Positions 1 through 6,708 of a DNA stretch of 7,019 bases are shown here, one piece after another (position 1 is the first letter of the stretch; each line of letters starts with the position of its first letter). The position numbers and the translations under genes were made by a program. The notes below the pieces were generated by a model. The model had not been told where the DNA came from and ran no database searches. It saw only the letters and a list, made by a program, of their open reading frames with translations. The stretch comes from UBA1783 sp964449115 (GTDB taxonomy: Bacteria > Bacillota_I > Bacilli_A > Erysipelotrichales > Erysipelotrichaceae), in NCBI GenBank assembly GCA_964449115.1, contig CAYUXW010000051.1, positions 1 through 7,019 on the forward strand, read 5' to 3'.

Positions 1-55
1 CTGGGCAAGCATTATTTTAGATATTTCCCGTGTCTACTTGACAGGGAGCAGATCA
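1..55. mobile_element. Probable terminal end of an IS3-family insertion sequence (body off the left edge)
   Basis: Read on the minus strand inward from position 55, the sequence begins TGATCTGCTCCC and continues with AAGTAGACACGGG. The pattern of a TG tip, a CCC block and then AGTnGACAC is what I recall for IS3-family terminal inverted repeats (IS3 and IS911 type); this is from memory, not a search. Only one end is visible, no transposase can be read in the 55 bases, and no matching second end occurs in the window. If the tip is at 55, chromosomal sequence resumes at 56, about 11 bases after the toxin stop codon. It is not clear whether this is the left or right end of the element. Confidence 0.4.
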
Positions 56-66
56 CAAGTCCATTT

Positions 67-315
67 TTATTTTGTAATATTTATTTTTAAAATTATTAGT
101 TTTTTATCTTCAATTAATATTAGTAGTCTGAATCTTCCAACAACAAATTTATAATGACCAAACAAGATATTCTTAAGTGGCTTGCCTAAAAGTCTGGGGG
201 CATTTGAACCTTCCAGATTTTTTTTAAGCCAACCTAAAAGGATTACTTTTTCAGATTCATCAAGCTGGTTTAATTGCTGATAGGCAAACTTTGAAAAATA
301 GACACGAAAGTTCAT
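67..315 (-). CDS. RelE/ParE-family toxin, short and probably degenerate
   Basis: This 82-residue protein resembles the RelE/ParE toxin superfamily, whose RelE members cut mRNA on the ribosome. The N-terminal strand and helical hairpin are well kept: YFSKFAYQQLNQLD at 6-19, then GWLKKNLEGSNAPRLLGKPL at 28-47, a stretch typical of Firmicute relatives. The core strand that usually reads close to WRYRVGDYR is here YKFVVGRFR (55-63), so several basic and aromatic positions differ. The protein stops at KINITK, where relatives usually continue with a GHRxxxY-like tail that carries active-site residues. The ATG directly follows the antitoxin TAA, which suggests translational coupling. Family membership is fairly secure; toxic activity is doubtful. 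A neighbouring insertion-sequence tip may be linked to the shortened end. Confidence 0.75.
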   Translation of the reverse strand: MNFRVYFSKFAYQQLNQLDESEKVILLGWLKKNLEGSNAPRLLGKPLKNILFGHYKFVVGRFRLLILIEDKKLIILKINITK

Positions 316-531
316 TTACTTATTCCCTTTGACAATATCACTGAGACCATATAGTTTTTTATTTTCATTATAAAGTTGTAAGCATTCATCAAAATCTTTA
401 ATATCTATTTCGTTTTCTATCTTTTCAATTACTGCAGTTCTAATTAATTCAGATACAGTTATACCATGAAACTTAGCATAATCTCTAAATAATTTTTCTT
501 CTTCTTTCGTTACTCTTAATGATATAGCCAT
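316..531 (-). CDS. RelB/DinJ-like ribbon-helix-helix antitoxin
   Basis: This 71-residue protein has the layout of a ribbon-helix-helix antitoxin. A short N-terminal strand (AISLRVTKEE, 2-11) would bind DNA as a dimer. It is followed by helix 1 (EEKLFRDYAKFHG, 11-23) and helix 2 (TVSELIRTAVIEKIE, 25-39). The acidic tail, with DFDECLQLYNENKKLYGLSD at 46-65, is the kind of segment that wraps and blocks a RelE-type toxin. A good ribosome binding site, AGGAGAA, lies about 5 bases before the ATG. The gene is first in a two-gene operon with the toxin, and its stop touches the toxin start. Autorepression through the inverted repeat at 550-583 is likely by family analogy. Confidence 0.82.
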   Translation of the reverse strand: MAISLRVTKEEEKLFRDYAKFHGITVSELIRTAVIEKIENEIDIKDFDECLQLYNENKKLYGLSDIVKGNK

Positions 532-549
532 ATTTTCTCCTGTCTAACA

Positions 550-583
550 TTGTATTACTACTCTTTATATCTTAATTATACAA
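550..583 (-). promoter_or_regulatory. Promoter and candidate operator of the toxin-antitoxin operon
   Basis: On the minus strand a TATAAT -10 box lies at 575-580. A weak -35 candidate, TGGATA, lies at 597-602 (16-base spacer) and overlaps the end of the GH25 gene. An imperfect inverted repeat (arms 550-560 and 573-583, 9 of 11 positions matching, 12-base spacer) covers the -10 box. That is where a ribbon-helix-helix antitoxin would be expected to bind. The operator role is inferred. Confidence 0.45.
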
Positions 584-592
584 CAATTTTTC

Positions 593-2986
593 TTAATATC
601 CATTCAAATGTGCATCTTTTATAATTGTAGGATAGTCAACAAAACAAATGTTGATGTCAACGTTATTGCTCATTACTCCTTTAACCTTACCCTTTGAAGT
701 GAATTGCCATATTGTGTAATTATTATTATAAACCTGAGGATAGGTAGTATCCCATTGGGCAATCCAGACATCATATTTAAAGTTATATCTTTTTATCATG
801 GCAGCATAGCTATAAACAGCTGGATAATAACCTGCTTCCCTTATGACATCGCAATATGCATTTACTAGCGCATTGAATGTATAGCTATCCAGATACTTCT
901 GTGATCCTGTTTCTATATCAATAATTATTGGGTATTCAAATTTTTTTCCGGCAATGCATTCCAGCATCCATTTTGCCTCAATTATCGCTTCTTCCACTGT
1001 TGTCGAGACGATATAATGATAGGCGCCTACATCAAGACCAGCTTTTTTTGCTGCTTCATAATTTCTGTCAAAAGTATAATCTTTATAATCCTTATCGTAG
1101 GCAGCTCTTAATAAAACAAAATCTACTCCTTCACTTTTCATTAGTTCAAAATTGTAGGATGTCAAATATAAACCATTCCATTCTGACAAATCTAGCCCAT
1201 AACTGAAAGCATCATATACTTGAATTGGAATAGTTATCGCTGAAGTATAGTTTTCATTGGAAACAGTTATGTAACATTCTCCACTTTTTTTCGGATAGAC
1301 AGTTCCTGAACTGTCAACTGTGGCGATATTTTCATCTGACGAAGAATATAAAAGGATTGAATTATCATCAACGCTACATCTTAATCTGAATTGTTTATTG
1401 ACCATAAGTCCAAGTTCATAAAATGGGCATGATACTTTTGTTCTACTGACATTCACTGCTACTTTTTTAACTATTCCAGAACCATCATTTGTTTTGACGG
1501 TAATTATAGCTGTTCCATTTCTTTTAGCTATTATCCTGCCATTGGAATTGACTTCCGCAATTTCTGAATCACTTGAATAATAGCTTAAAACCTTATTGGC
1601 AGCATTATCTGGATAAATATCTACATTAAGATTGAATATGCCACCCTTTTTAAGATTAATGACCATACTATTAATTTTAATATCCTGAATAAGTCTTGAA
1701 ATACTGGTGAAATAGATAACATCTGTTCCTTCACTGGAAATTGTTATCTTGGCAAAACCACTGCCAATAATATCTAAATGTCCTGATTCATCAACCCTGA
1801 CAACATCTTCATCACTTGAAGTAAATACAAAACTATTATTTCCAATAAAACAATCATGGTCATTAGGAGATAAAATCACTTCATCATTGACATCAAGTAG
1901 CAGGTATCTGACTTCAGAGGCATTTTCATCATTGACAATAATATCCAAAATAATACTGTTTTCACCACTAGCTGTTTTTACTGTTATTTTGACAGCCCCA
2001 ATACTATTGGCAGTAAGCATTCCATCTCCAGTTACGGTTGCTATTTTAGGGTCTGAACTGTAGTAACTTATTTCATCAGCCAGAATGTTGCCATCTATTA
2101 TACTTAATTGCATTGTTTCACCAACTTTTAATGAAGCTGGCATTTCTGCAAAGGTTAAATCAATAAGATCAAAATCCAGGTTGTTTTTTCTAGCATAATT
2201 AACCGCTTCACTGTTTTCATAAACAATATACCTGTAATCCTTACTCAAACAATTTTCAGCTAAATTAGTTACCGACTGTGGAATTAATACAATTATCTTC
2301 TCATCATGACTTTTCTCAATATCAAAGGCATGCTTTTTTATTGATCTTAATGAAGTTGGTAAATCAAATGATTTTAATTTATTGTCATTATAAAAACAAT
2401 ATTCACCGATGGATTCAACTGTTTTAGAGAATTCTACTATTTCTAAATTGGGTAAATCTCTAAAAGCATTATCAGACAAATACTTGATATCATCACTGAT
2501 TATCAGTTTGAAAATTGCATTACTGCTATCATTCCAGATTCTATCTTCATTTGACTGAAAATCTACCATAAACCCATCCTGGCCATAACTTATCGTTAAA
2601 ACATTAATGTTTTTTAATTCAGAAAAACCTTGAGTATTTTTTAAATGAGCAGGAATACTGATTTTATTGATTGTTGCACAATTTTTAAAAGCATTTTTAC
2701 TGATCGTTATTATAGAATCAGCAATGATAATCTCTTCACTTTCAGTACAGTCAACTGCATTTGAAGCAATGGCTGTCACTGTATAGCCATCAATAGAAAA
2801 AGGTATGGTAATGCACTCAGAGGCTGAAAGTTTATTATATTTGACCAGTGTGATAGTTTCATCATCATTAATCTTATATTCAAACTTTCCTGAAGTTATA
2901 TATTTAGTTCCTATATGCTTAATACTAAAGAAAACCATTCCAACAATCAGTATTAAAACAAATAACAATTTAACTAACTTTTTCAT
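593..2986 (-). CDS. Membrane-anchored surface protein: BspA-like leucine-rich repeats, four Ig-like (Big_2) domains and a C-terminal GH25 muramidase domain
   Basis: This 797-residue protein begins with KK and a hydrophobic segment (about 4-22) with no clear signal-peptidase site, so it may stay as a membrane anchor. Residues about 55-250 hold BspA/LRR_5-type repeats, such as SKNAFKNCATINKISIP (96-112) and LSDNAFRDLPNLEIVEF (170-186). Four Ig-like domains follow at roughly 276-352, 355-430, 433-513 and 515-590, marked by the recurring YYSSD/FTSSD/YSSSD motif at 308, 388, 469 and 547. The GH25 domain fills about 594-790. It has GLDLSEWNG (597-605, with Asp599), DIE (690-692), WIAQW (741-745), IWQF (759-762) and VDIN (776-779), matching the family's catalytic acids and TIM-barrel strands. 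GH25 enzymes cut the MurNAc-GlcNAc bond of peptidoglycan. There is no LPXTG motif. The ATG has a modest GAAGG site about 8 bases upstream. It follows valS by 18 bases and is probably co-transcribed. A wall-remodelling or adhesion role is inferred. Confidence 0.88.
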   Translation of the reverse strand: MKKLVKLLFVLILIVGMVFFSIKHIGTKYITSGKFEYKINDDETITLVKYNKLSASECITIPFSIDGYTVTAIASNAVDCTESEEIIIADSIITISKNAFKNCATINKISIPAHLKNTQGFSELKNINVLTISYGQDGFMVDFQSNEDRIWNDSSNAIFKLIISDDIKYLSDNAFRDLPNLEIVEFSKTVESIGEYCFYNDNKLKSFDLPTSLRSIKKHAFDIEKSHDEKIIVLIPQSVTNLAENCLSKDYRYIVYENSEAVNYARKNNLDFDLIDLTFAEMPASLKVGETMQLSIIDGNILADEISYYSSDPKIATVTGDGMLTANSIGAVKITVKTASGENSIILDIIVNDENASEVRYLLLDVNDEVILSPNDHDCFIGNNSFVFTSSDEDVVRVDESGHLDIIGSGFAKITISSEGTDVIYFTSISRLIQDIKINSMVINLKKGGIFNLNVDIYPDNAANKVLSYYSSDSEIAEVNSNGRIIAKRNGTAIITVKTNDGSGIVKKVAVNVSRTKVSCPFYELGLMVNKQFRLRCSVDDNSILLYSSSDENIATVDSSGTVYPKKSGECYITVSNENYTSAITIPIQVYDAFSYGLDLSEWNGLYLTSYNFELMKSEGVDFVLLRAAYDKDYKDYTFDRNYEAAKKAGLDVGAYHYIVSTTVEEAIIEAKWMLECIAGKKFEYPIIIDIETGSQKYLDSYTFNALVNAYCDVIREAGYYPAVYSYAAMIKRYNFKYDVWIAQWDTTYPQVYNNNYTIWQFTSKGKVKGVMSNNVDINICFVDYPTIIKDAHLNGY

Positions 2987-3004
2987 ACCATACCTTCAAC
3001 AATC

Positions 3005-5608
3005 TTATAATTTAGTATAAACTTCTTCTAACTGTTTGACAATAATATCATATTGCGACAGATAGTTAGAAAGCTTATCTTTTTCCATTTGGACTTTTTC
3101 TTCTGAGGCTTTTTTAATAAAGTTTTCATTTCCTAACATTCTATTTGAACGATTTATTTCATTTTCCAGCCTTGTTTTTTCTTTCTTCAGTCTTTCCATT
3201 TCAGCTTCATAATCAACTATTTGAGCCGCATCAACAGCTAATTTACCAGAAGCAAGAGGAATAATAATCAAATCTTTGCCTTTACTGTTGTTCCAATTTA
3301 CTCTGCATATTTTATATAACATATTACTGATTTCCGTATCTACTTCAATCAGCCTGTCATTTTCATCATATAGGGTAATATCAAACTCTAAAGCTGGTTT
3401 CACATTATAGTCTACTCTTAAGGCTCTTACTGCGGTAACAATAGAAATCATTGTTTCCACTTCCTCATTTTTAGAAGTTTCAATTTTTCTGACTTTTGGC
3501 CATGAAGCTATACAGATAGATTCATTTTCATGTGGTAAAGCTAAGTATATTCTTTCGGTTACAAAAGGCATAAATGGATGTAAAAGTTTCAATATATCAA
3601 TTAAAACAACTAACAATGTTGATTTAGTAGCTTTGACAACCTTTAAATCATCAGAATTCAATGTTGATTTTGAAAACTCGATATACCAGTTACAGAAATC
3701 ATTCCAGATAAAATTATATAGCTCATTTCCTACCTGGGCAAATTCATATTTCTCCATATTCCTATTGACAGATACGATTGTCTTATTTAACTTTTCTATT
3801 ATCCATCGATCAATATTATTTAAATTTGATAAATCGATATCTTCTAAAGACAGGCCTTCTACATTCATTAATACAAACTTGCTGGCATTCCAGATTTTAT
3901 TAATAAAGTTCCAGCTGGCTTCAACCTTAGTATCAGAATATCTTAAATCAGCTCCAGGAGTTGAATTGGTAGTTAAGAAAAATCTTAAGGCATCACTGCC
4001 ATACTTTACTTTAACATCTTCAGGATCTACACCATTACCGAGCGATTTAGACATCTTTCTACCTAATTCATCTCTGATCAGACCGTGAATCAAAACATCT
4101 CTAAATGGTCTGTCATTTGTCAGATAACGCGCCTGGAAAGCCATTCTAGCCACCCAGAAGAAGATAATATCATATCCAGTAACCAGACAGTCAGTAGGAT
4201 AGAAACGTCTGTAATCTTCGGTATTATCAGGCCAGCCTAAAGTTGAAAATGGCCACAGGGCGCTAGAAAACCAGGTATCTAGAACATCTTCATCCTGAAT
4301 ATAGTTTTCTTTATCTACTGGATCGTGCATTTCACAATATATTTCTCCAGTTTTTTTATGATACCAGACAGGAATACGATGACCCCACCACAACTGTCTG
4401 GAAATACACCAGTCTTCAATATTTTCCAGCCATTGGATAAAGGTCTTTTCAAATCTTTCTGGATAAAAATTGATTTTAGCTTTTTTATCTTCCTGATATT
4501 TCAAAACTTCTTTCGCTAGTGGTTTCATATCGACAAACCATTGTTTTGACAGGTACGGCTCGACAATGACATCGGTTCTTTCTGAATAACCAACATTATG
4601 TTCAATCTCTTCAATTTCTTTCAGATTGCATTCCGCTTTGATTTTTTCAACTAATTTTTTACGACAATCATATCTATCTAACCCCTCATATTCACCAGCT
4701 AGAGCATTCATTGTAGCATCAGGGTTGATACAGACAGGTTTTTCAAAACCATATTTTTCACCAATAATAAAGTCATTTGGATCATGAGCTGGCGTACATT
4801 TCATAACACCTGTACCAAATTCCATATCGATATAACTGTCAGTAATTATTGGCAGTGGTTCTTTATTTGCTGGATTTATTGCGTGCATTCCAACAATATC
4901 CTTATATCTTTCATCATCTGGATGAACAACGATACAGACATCTGCAAACATTGTTTCCGGTCTGGTTGTCGCAATCGCAATTCTTTGCCCTGTTTCTACT
5001 ACTTCATAGTAAAAGTGATACATAAATGCTTTAGTCGGTTTATAAATAACTTCAATATTACTTAAAGCTGTCAGAGCCTGTGGATCCCAGTTGATGATTC
5101 GTTCTCCCTGATAAATAAGACCTTCCTTATACAGGGTAACAAATGATTTTCTTACCGCTCTGCTTAAGCCTTCATCCAGAGTAAATCTTTCTCTTGAATA
5201 GTCTAAGCCCAAGCCCATTGAAGCCCATTGATTACGAATATGACCCGCATACTCTTCTTTCCAATTCCAGGCTTGTTCTAAAAACTTTTCTCTGCCTATA
5301 TCATAACGAGAAATTCCCTGCTGTTTCAGTCTTTCATCAACCTTGGCCTGAGTGGCAATACCGGCATGGTCCATTCCTGATAAATATAATGTATCAAAGC
5401 CACACATTCTTTTATATCTGGTAATTATATCCTGTAATGTGTTATCCCAGGAATGTCCCAAATGGAGTTTACCAGTGACATTTGGTGGAGGAATAACGAC
5501 ACAGTAAGGTTTTTTGCTTAAATCTCCAGCTGTAAAATATCCCTTTTTCAACCAATCATCATACAACTCTTTTTCTACTTCTATGTGGTCATATTTATTT
5601 TCTAACAT
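3005..5608 (-). CDS. valS: Valyl-tRNA synthetase
   Basis: This class Ia synthetase charges tRNA-Val with valine in the cytoplasm. The class I signatures are PPPNVTGKLHLGH (residues 42-54, HIGH-type motif) and KMSKS (520-524), numbering from an in-frame TTG two codons upstream. The CP1 editing domain, which removes misacylated threonine, spans about 190-350. It includes ATTRPETMF (215-223) and GTGVMKCTPAHDPNDF (267-282), with the expected Asp residues. WCISRQLWWGHRIPVWY at 402-418 is also typical. The anticodon-binding domain follows KMSKS, and a C-terminal coiled coil (about 801-866, rich in Lys and Glu) is the usual ValS tRNA-binding arm. Length is normal for the family. I chose the ATG at 5606-5608 because AGGAGG lies 8 bases upstream; the TTG at 5612-5614 would be only 2 bases away. 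The product is then 867 residues. Expression is controlled by the T-box leader upstream. Confidence 0.98.
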   Translation of the reverse strand: MLENKYDHIEVEKELYDDWLKKGYFTAGDLSKKPYCVVIPPPNVTGKLHLGHSWDNTLQDIITRYKRMCGFDTLYLSGMDHAGIATQAKVDERLKQQGISRYDIGREKFLEQAWNWKEEYAGHIRNQWASMGLGLDYSRERFTLDEGLSRAVRKSFVTLYKEGLIYQGERIINWDPQALTALSNIEVIYKPTKAFMYHFYYEVVETGQRIAIATTRPETMFADVCIVVHPDDERYKDIVGMHAINPANKEPLPIITDSYIDMEFGTGVMKCTPAHDPNDFIIGEKYGFEKPVCINPDATMNALAGEYEGLDRYDCRKKLVEKIKAECNLKEIEEIEHNVGYSERTDVIVEPYLSKQWFVDMKPLAKEVLKYQEDKKAKINFYPERFEKTFIQWLENIEDWCISRQLWWGHRIPVWYHKKTGEIYCEMHDPVDKENYIQDEDVLDTWFSSALWPFSTLGWPDNTEDYRRFYPTDCLVTGYDIIFFWVARMAFQARYLTNDRPFRDVLIHGLIRDELGRKMSKSLGNGVDPEDVKVKYGSDALRFFLTTNSTPGADLRYSDTKVEASWNFINKIWNASKFVLMNVEGLSLEDIDLSNLNNIDRWIIEKLNKTIVSVNRNMEKYEFAQVGNELYNFIWNDFCNWYIEFSKSTLNSDDLKVVKATKSTLLVVLIDILKLLHPFMPFVTERIYLALPHENESICIASWPKVRKIETSKNEEVETMISIVTAVRALRVDYNVKPALEFDITLYDENDRLIEVDTEISNMLYKICRVNWNNSKGKDLIIIPLASGKLAVDAAQIVDYEAEMERLKKEKTRLENEINRSNRMLGNENFIKKASEEKVQMEKDKLSNYLSQYDIIVKQLEEVYTKL

Positions 5609-5622
5609 ACTCAATTCCTCCT

Positions 5623-5651
5623 AAAATAAAAAGCGCCAACAAAGGACGCTT
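5623..5651 (-). terminator. Intrinsic terminator of the valS T-box
   Basis: On the minus strand AAGCG(T)CC at 5644-5651 pairs with GGCGCTT at 5631-5637 around a TTTGTT loop, with one bulged T. A T-rich run (TTTATTTT) follows. The 3' arm of the antiterminator shares CGTCCTT with this stem, so the two structures exclude each other. The AGGAGG ribosome binding site of valS (5617-5622) sits directly after the T-run. Confidence 0.88.
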
Positions 5652-5826
5652 AACGTGGTACCACCTTATTTACTTCTCAAATGCTTTAACGCAGCCATAC
5701 GGAATCAACTACTTATTTTCATCAATTCTGCTCCAAGTCGACCTTCATCTGCCTTCTTTATACTTTCTCACCAAACAAGTACTCTCTACAAAATCTGATA
5801 CAGATTACTCCTACTTTTCTTCGCTA
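5623..5826 (-). promoter_or_regulatory. T-box riboswitch (tRNA-Val sensing) upstream of valS
   Basis: The leader has the standard T-box parts. Stem I carries AGAGAG (5782-5787) and the distal-loop sequence GGTGAGA (5766-5772). The specifier is most likely GTC (5740-5742) in the context GAAG-GTC-GACTTGG, a valine codon matching the downstream gene. The conserved T-box AAGGTGGTACCACG lies at 5654-5667. AAGG pairs with CCTT (5642-5645) and ACG (5654-5656) with CGT (5646-5648), leaving the TGGTACC bulge that binds the 3' end of uncharged tRNA. TGGT fits a discriminator base A, as tRNA-Val has. The competing terminator follows. Uncharged tRNA-Val should promote readthrough. The exact 5' end is inferred from the promoter. 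Confidence 0.93.
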
Positions 5827-5832
5827 TTTAAG

Positions 5833-5861
5833 ATTATAAAAGAAAACGACAATAAAATCAA
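5833..5861 (-). promoter_or_regulatory. Promoter of the valS-GH25 unit
   Basis: On the minus strand a TTGATT -35 box (5856-5861) and a perfect TATAAT -10 box (5833-5838) are separated by exactly 17 bases. Transcription should start near 5826, just ahead of the T-box stem I. It reads as a standard vegetative sigma-A promoter. Confidence 0.8.
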
Positions 5862-5875
5862 GATTGTGCTAAAAT
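5846..5875 (+). promoter_or_regulatory. Predicted extended -10 promoter of the CPBP protease gene
   Basis: The plus strand has TGCTAAAAT, an extended -10 (TGn at 5867-5869, TAAAAT at 5870-5875). A partial -35, ACGACA, lies at 5846-5851 with an 18-base spacer. Start near 5882 would leave a leader of about 15 bases that just includes the ribosome binding site. The elements interlock with those of the divergent valS promoter. Confidence 0.5.
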
Positions 5876-5896
5876 AACTGAGGAAAGGATTCATTT

Positions 5897-6556
5897 ATGA
5901 AAAAGAATCAGTTTATATATCTATCAGTTATTATCGCAGTGAGTTTAATGAGCTATGTTGATGCTATTGTTTTACCAGGTTATTTAATTAGAAGCATTGT
6001 AAAGATTTTTTTATTCTGTGGAACAATTTTATTATATTCATACATTTATAGGGATAATATTTTAAAAGATATCAATTTTAATCTAACATCTTTAAAAAAG
6101 GTATTACCTCTGGCTATAGGTGTTTACATTTTAATAATCTCTGCTTATTTTATTTTTAGAAATATCTTTGACTTTTCTCATGTTAGGGAATCACTGCTAA
6201 ATTCCGTAGGCGTAGGTAAAAATAATTTCATTTTTGTTTCTTTATATGTGGCGCTTATCAATTCTTTTTTAGAAGAATTATTTTTTCGTGGTTATTGTTT
6301 TTTACATTTAAAAAATCTTGTTGGAAGAAAGTCAGCCTATCTTTTTTCAAGTTTAATTTTTGCTTTTTATCATTGCAGCATGATGATTGGCTGGTTTAAT
6401 ATTTTCCTTTATCTTTTGTTAATTGTTTCCTTATTTATCTCTGGACTGATATTTAATTATCTTAACGAAAGATATGATTCCCTTTTAGCCAGTTGGTTTT
6501 TCCATATGTTTGCCAACTTTTCTATTAACACTGTTGGTATAATACTATTGTTTTAA
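5897..6556 (+). CDS. CPBP-family intramembrane glutamic endopeptidase (CAAX protease / ABI type)
   Basis: This 219-residue hydrophobic protein has about six predicted membrane segments: about 6-26, 32-50, 69-88, 110-125, 146-165 and 168-188, plus a hydrophobic end. The three family motifs are present: EELFFR (126-131, the EExxxR glutamate pair), FAFYH (155-159, FxxxH) and HMFAN (203-207, HxxxN). These residues form the active site in the membrane in relatives such as Rce1. Bacterial members process peptides, serve in bacteriocin self-immunity or regulate sigma-factor signalling; nothing here shows the substrate, and no bacteriocin-like small ORF is visible nearby. AGGAAAGG lies 8 bases before the ATG, which supports this start. 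It is transcribed away from valS, probably as a single gene. Confidence 0.9.
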   Translation: MKKNQFIYLSVIIAVSLMSYVDAIVLPGYLIRSIVKIFLFCGTILLYSYIYRDNILKDINFNLTSLKKVLPLAIGVYILIISAYFIFRNIFDFSHVRESLLNSVGVGKNNFIFVSLYVALINSFLEELFFRGYCFLHLKNLVGRKSAYLFSSLIFAFYHCSMMIGWFNIFLYLLLIVSLFISGLIFNYLNERYDSLLASWFFHMFANFSINTVGIILLF

Positions 6557-6655
6557 AATATAAAAAGCATTTTCAAACTATTAACCATCCGTTTTCTTAA
6601 GCGGATGTAAATACACAGAAAACATTAAAACCATTGTTAAACAGCCTGAAAATGC
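6553..6655 (-). terminator. Nested inverted repeat, probable terminator of the minus-strand gene
   Basis: GCATTTTCA (6567-6575) is the exact complement of TGAAAATGC (6647-6655). Inside it TTAAC (6581-6585) pairs with GTTAA (6636-6640), and within that CATCCG (6586-6591) pairs with CGGATG (6602-6607). On the minus strand the outer stem is followed by TTTTTATATTTT, so it could end transcription of the gene at 6709. On the plus strand no T-run follows, so it is a poor terminator for the protease gene. The stem is long-range and AT-rich, so another role is possible. Confidence 0.4.
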
Positions 6656-6708
6656 CTCAAATAACAAATTATCATACAATTTTGATTTTCAATAACTTCA
6701 AAACTGTT

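Noticed and set aside
532..592. Intrinsic terminator for the valS-GH25 transcript
   Set aside because: The inverted repeat here is almost all A and T and has no T-run after it on the minus strand; it fits an operator better.
928..2063. Plus-strand open frames opposite the GH25 gene
   Set aside because: They are antisense to a well-supported gene, lack ribosome binding sites and have no protein-like features.
3633..5424. Plus-strand open frames opposite valS
   Set aside because: They are antisense shadows of a conserved synthetase, with unlikely composition (many Phe, Ser, His) and no upstream signals.
5609..5614. TTG at 5612-5614 as the start of valS
   Set aside because: It lies only 2 bases from AGGAGG, whereas the ATG at 5606-5608 has the usual 8-base spacing.
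5792..5806. AATCTG-TAT-CAGATT hairpin as an independent regulatory site
   Set aside because: It falls inside T-box stem I, where the same bases can pair with the 3' side, so it is best explained as part of the leader.
67..6556. A combined phage-defence island made of the toxin-antitoxin pair, GH25 protein and ABI-type protease
   Set aside because: The genes have different orientations and promoters, are separated by valS, and the toxin looks decayed; nothing in the sequence ties them into one system.
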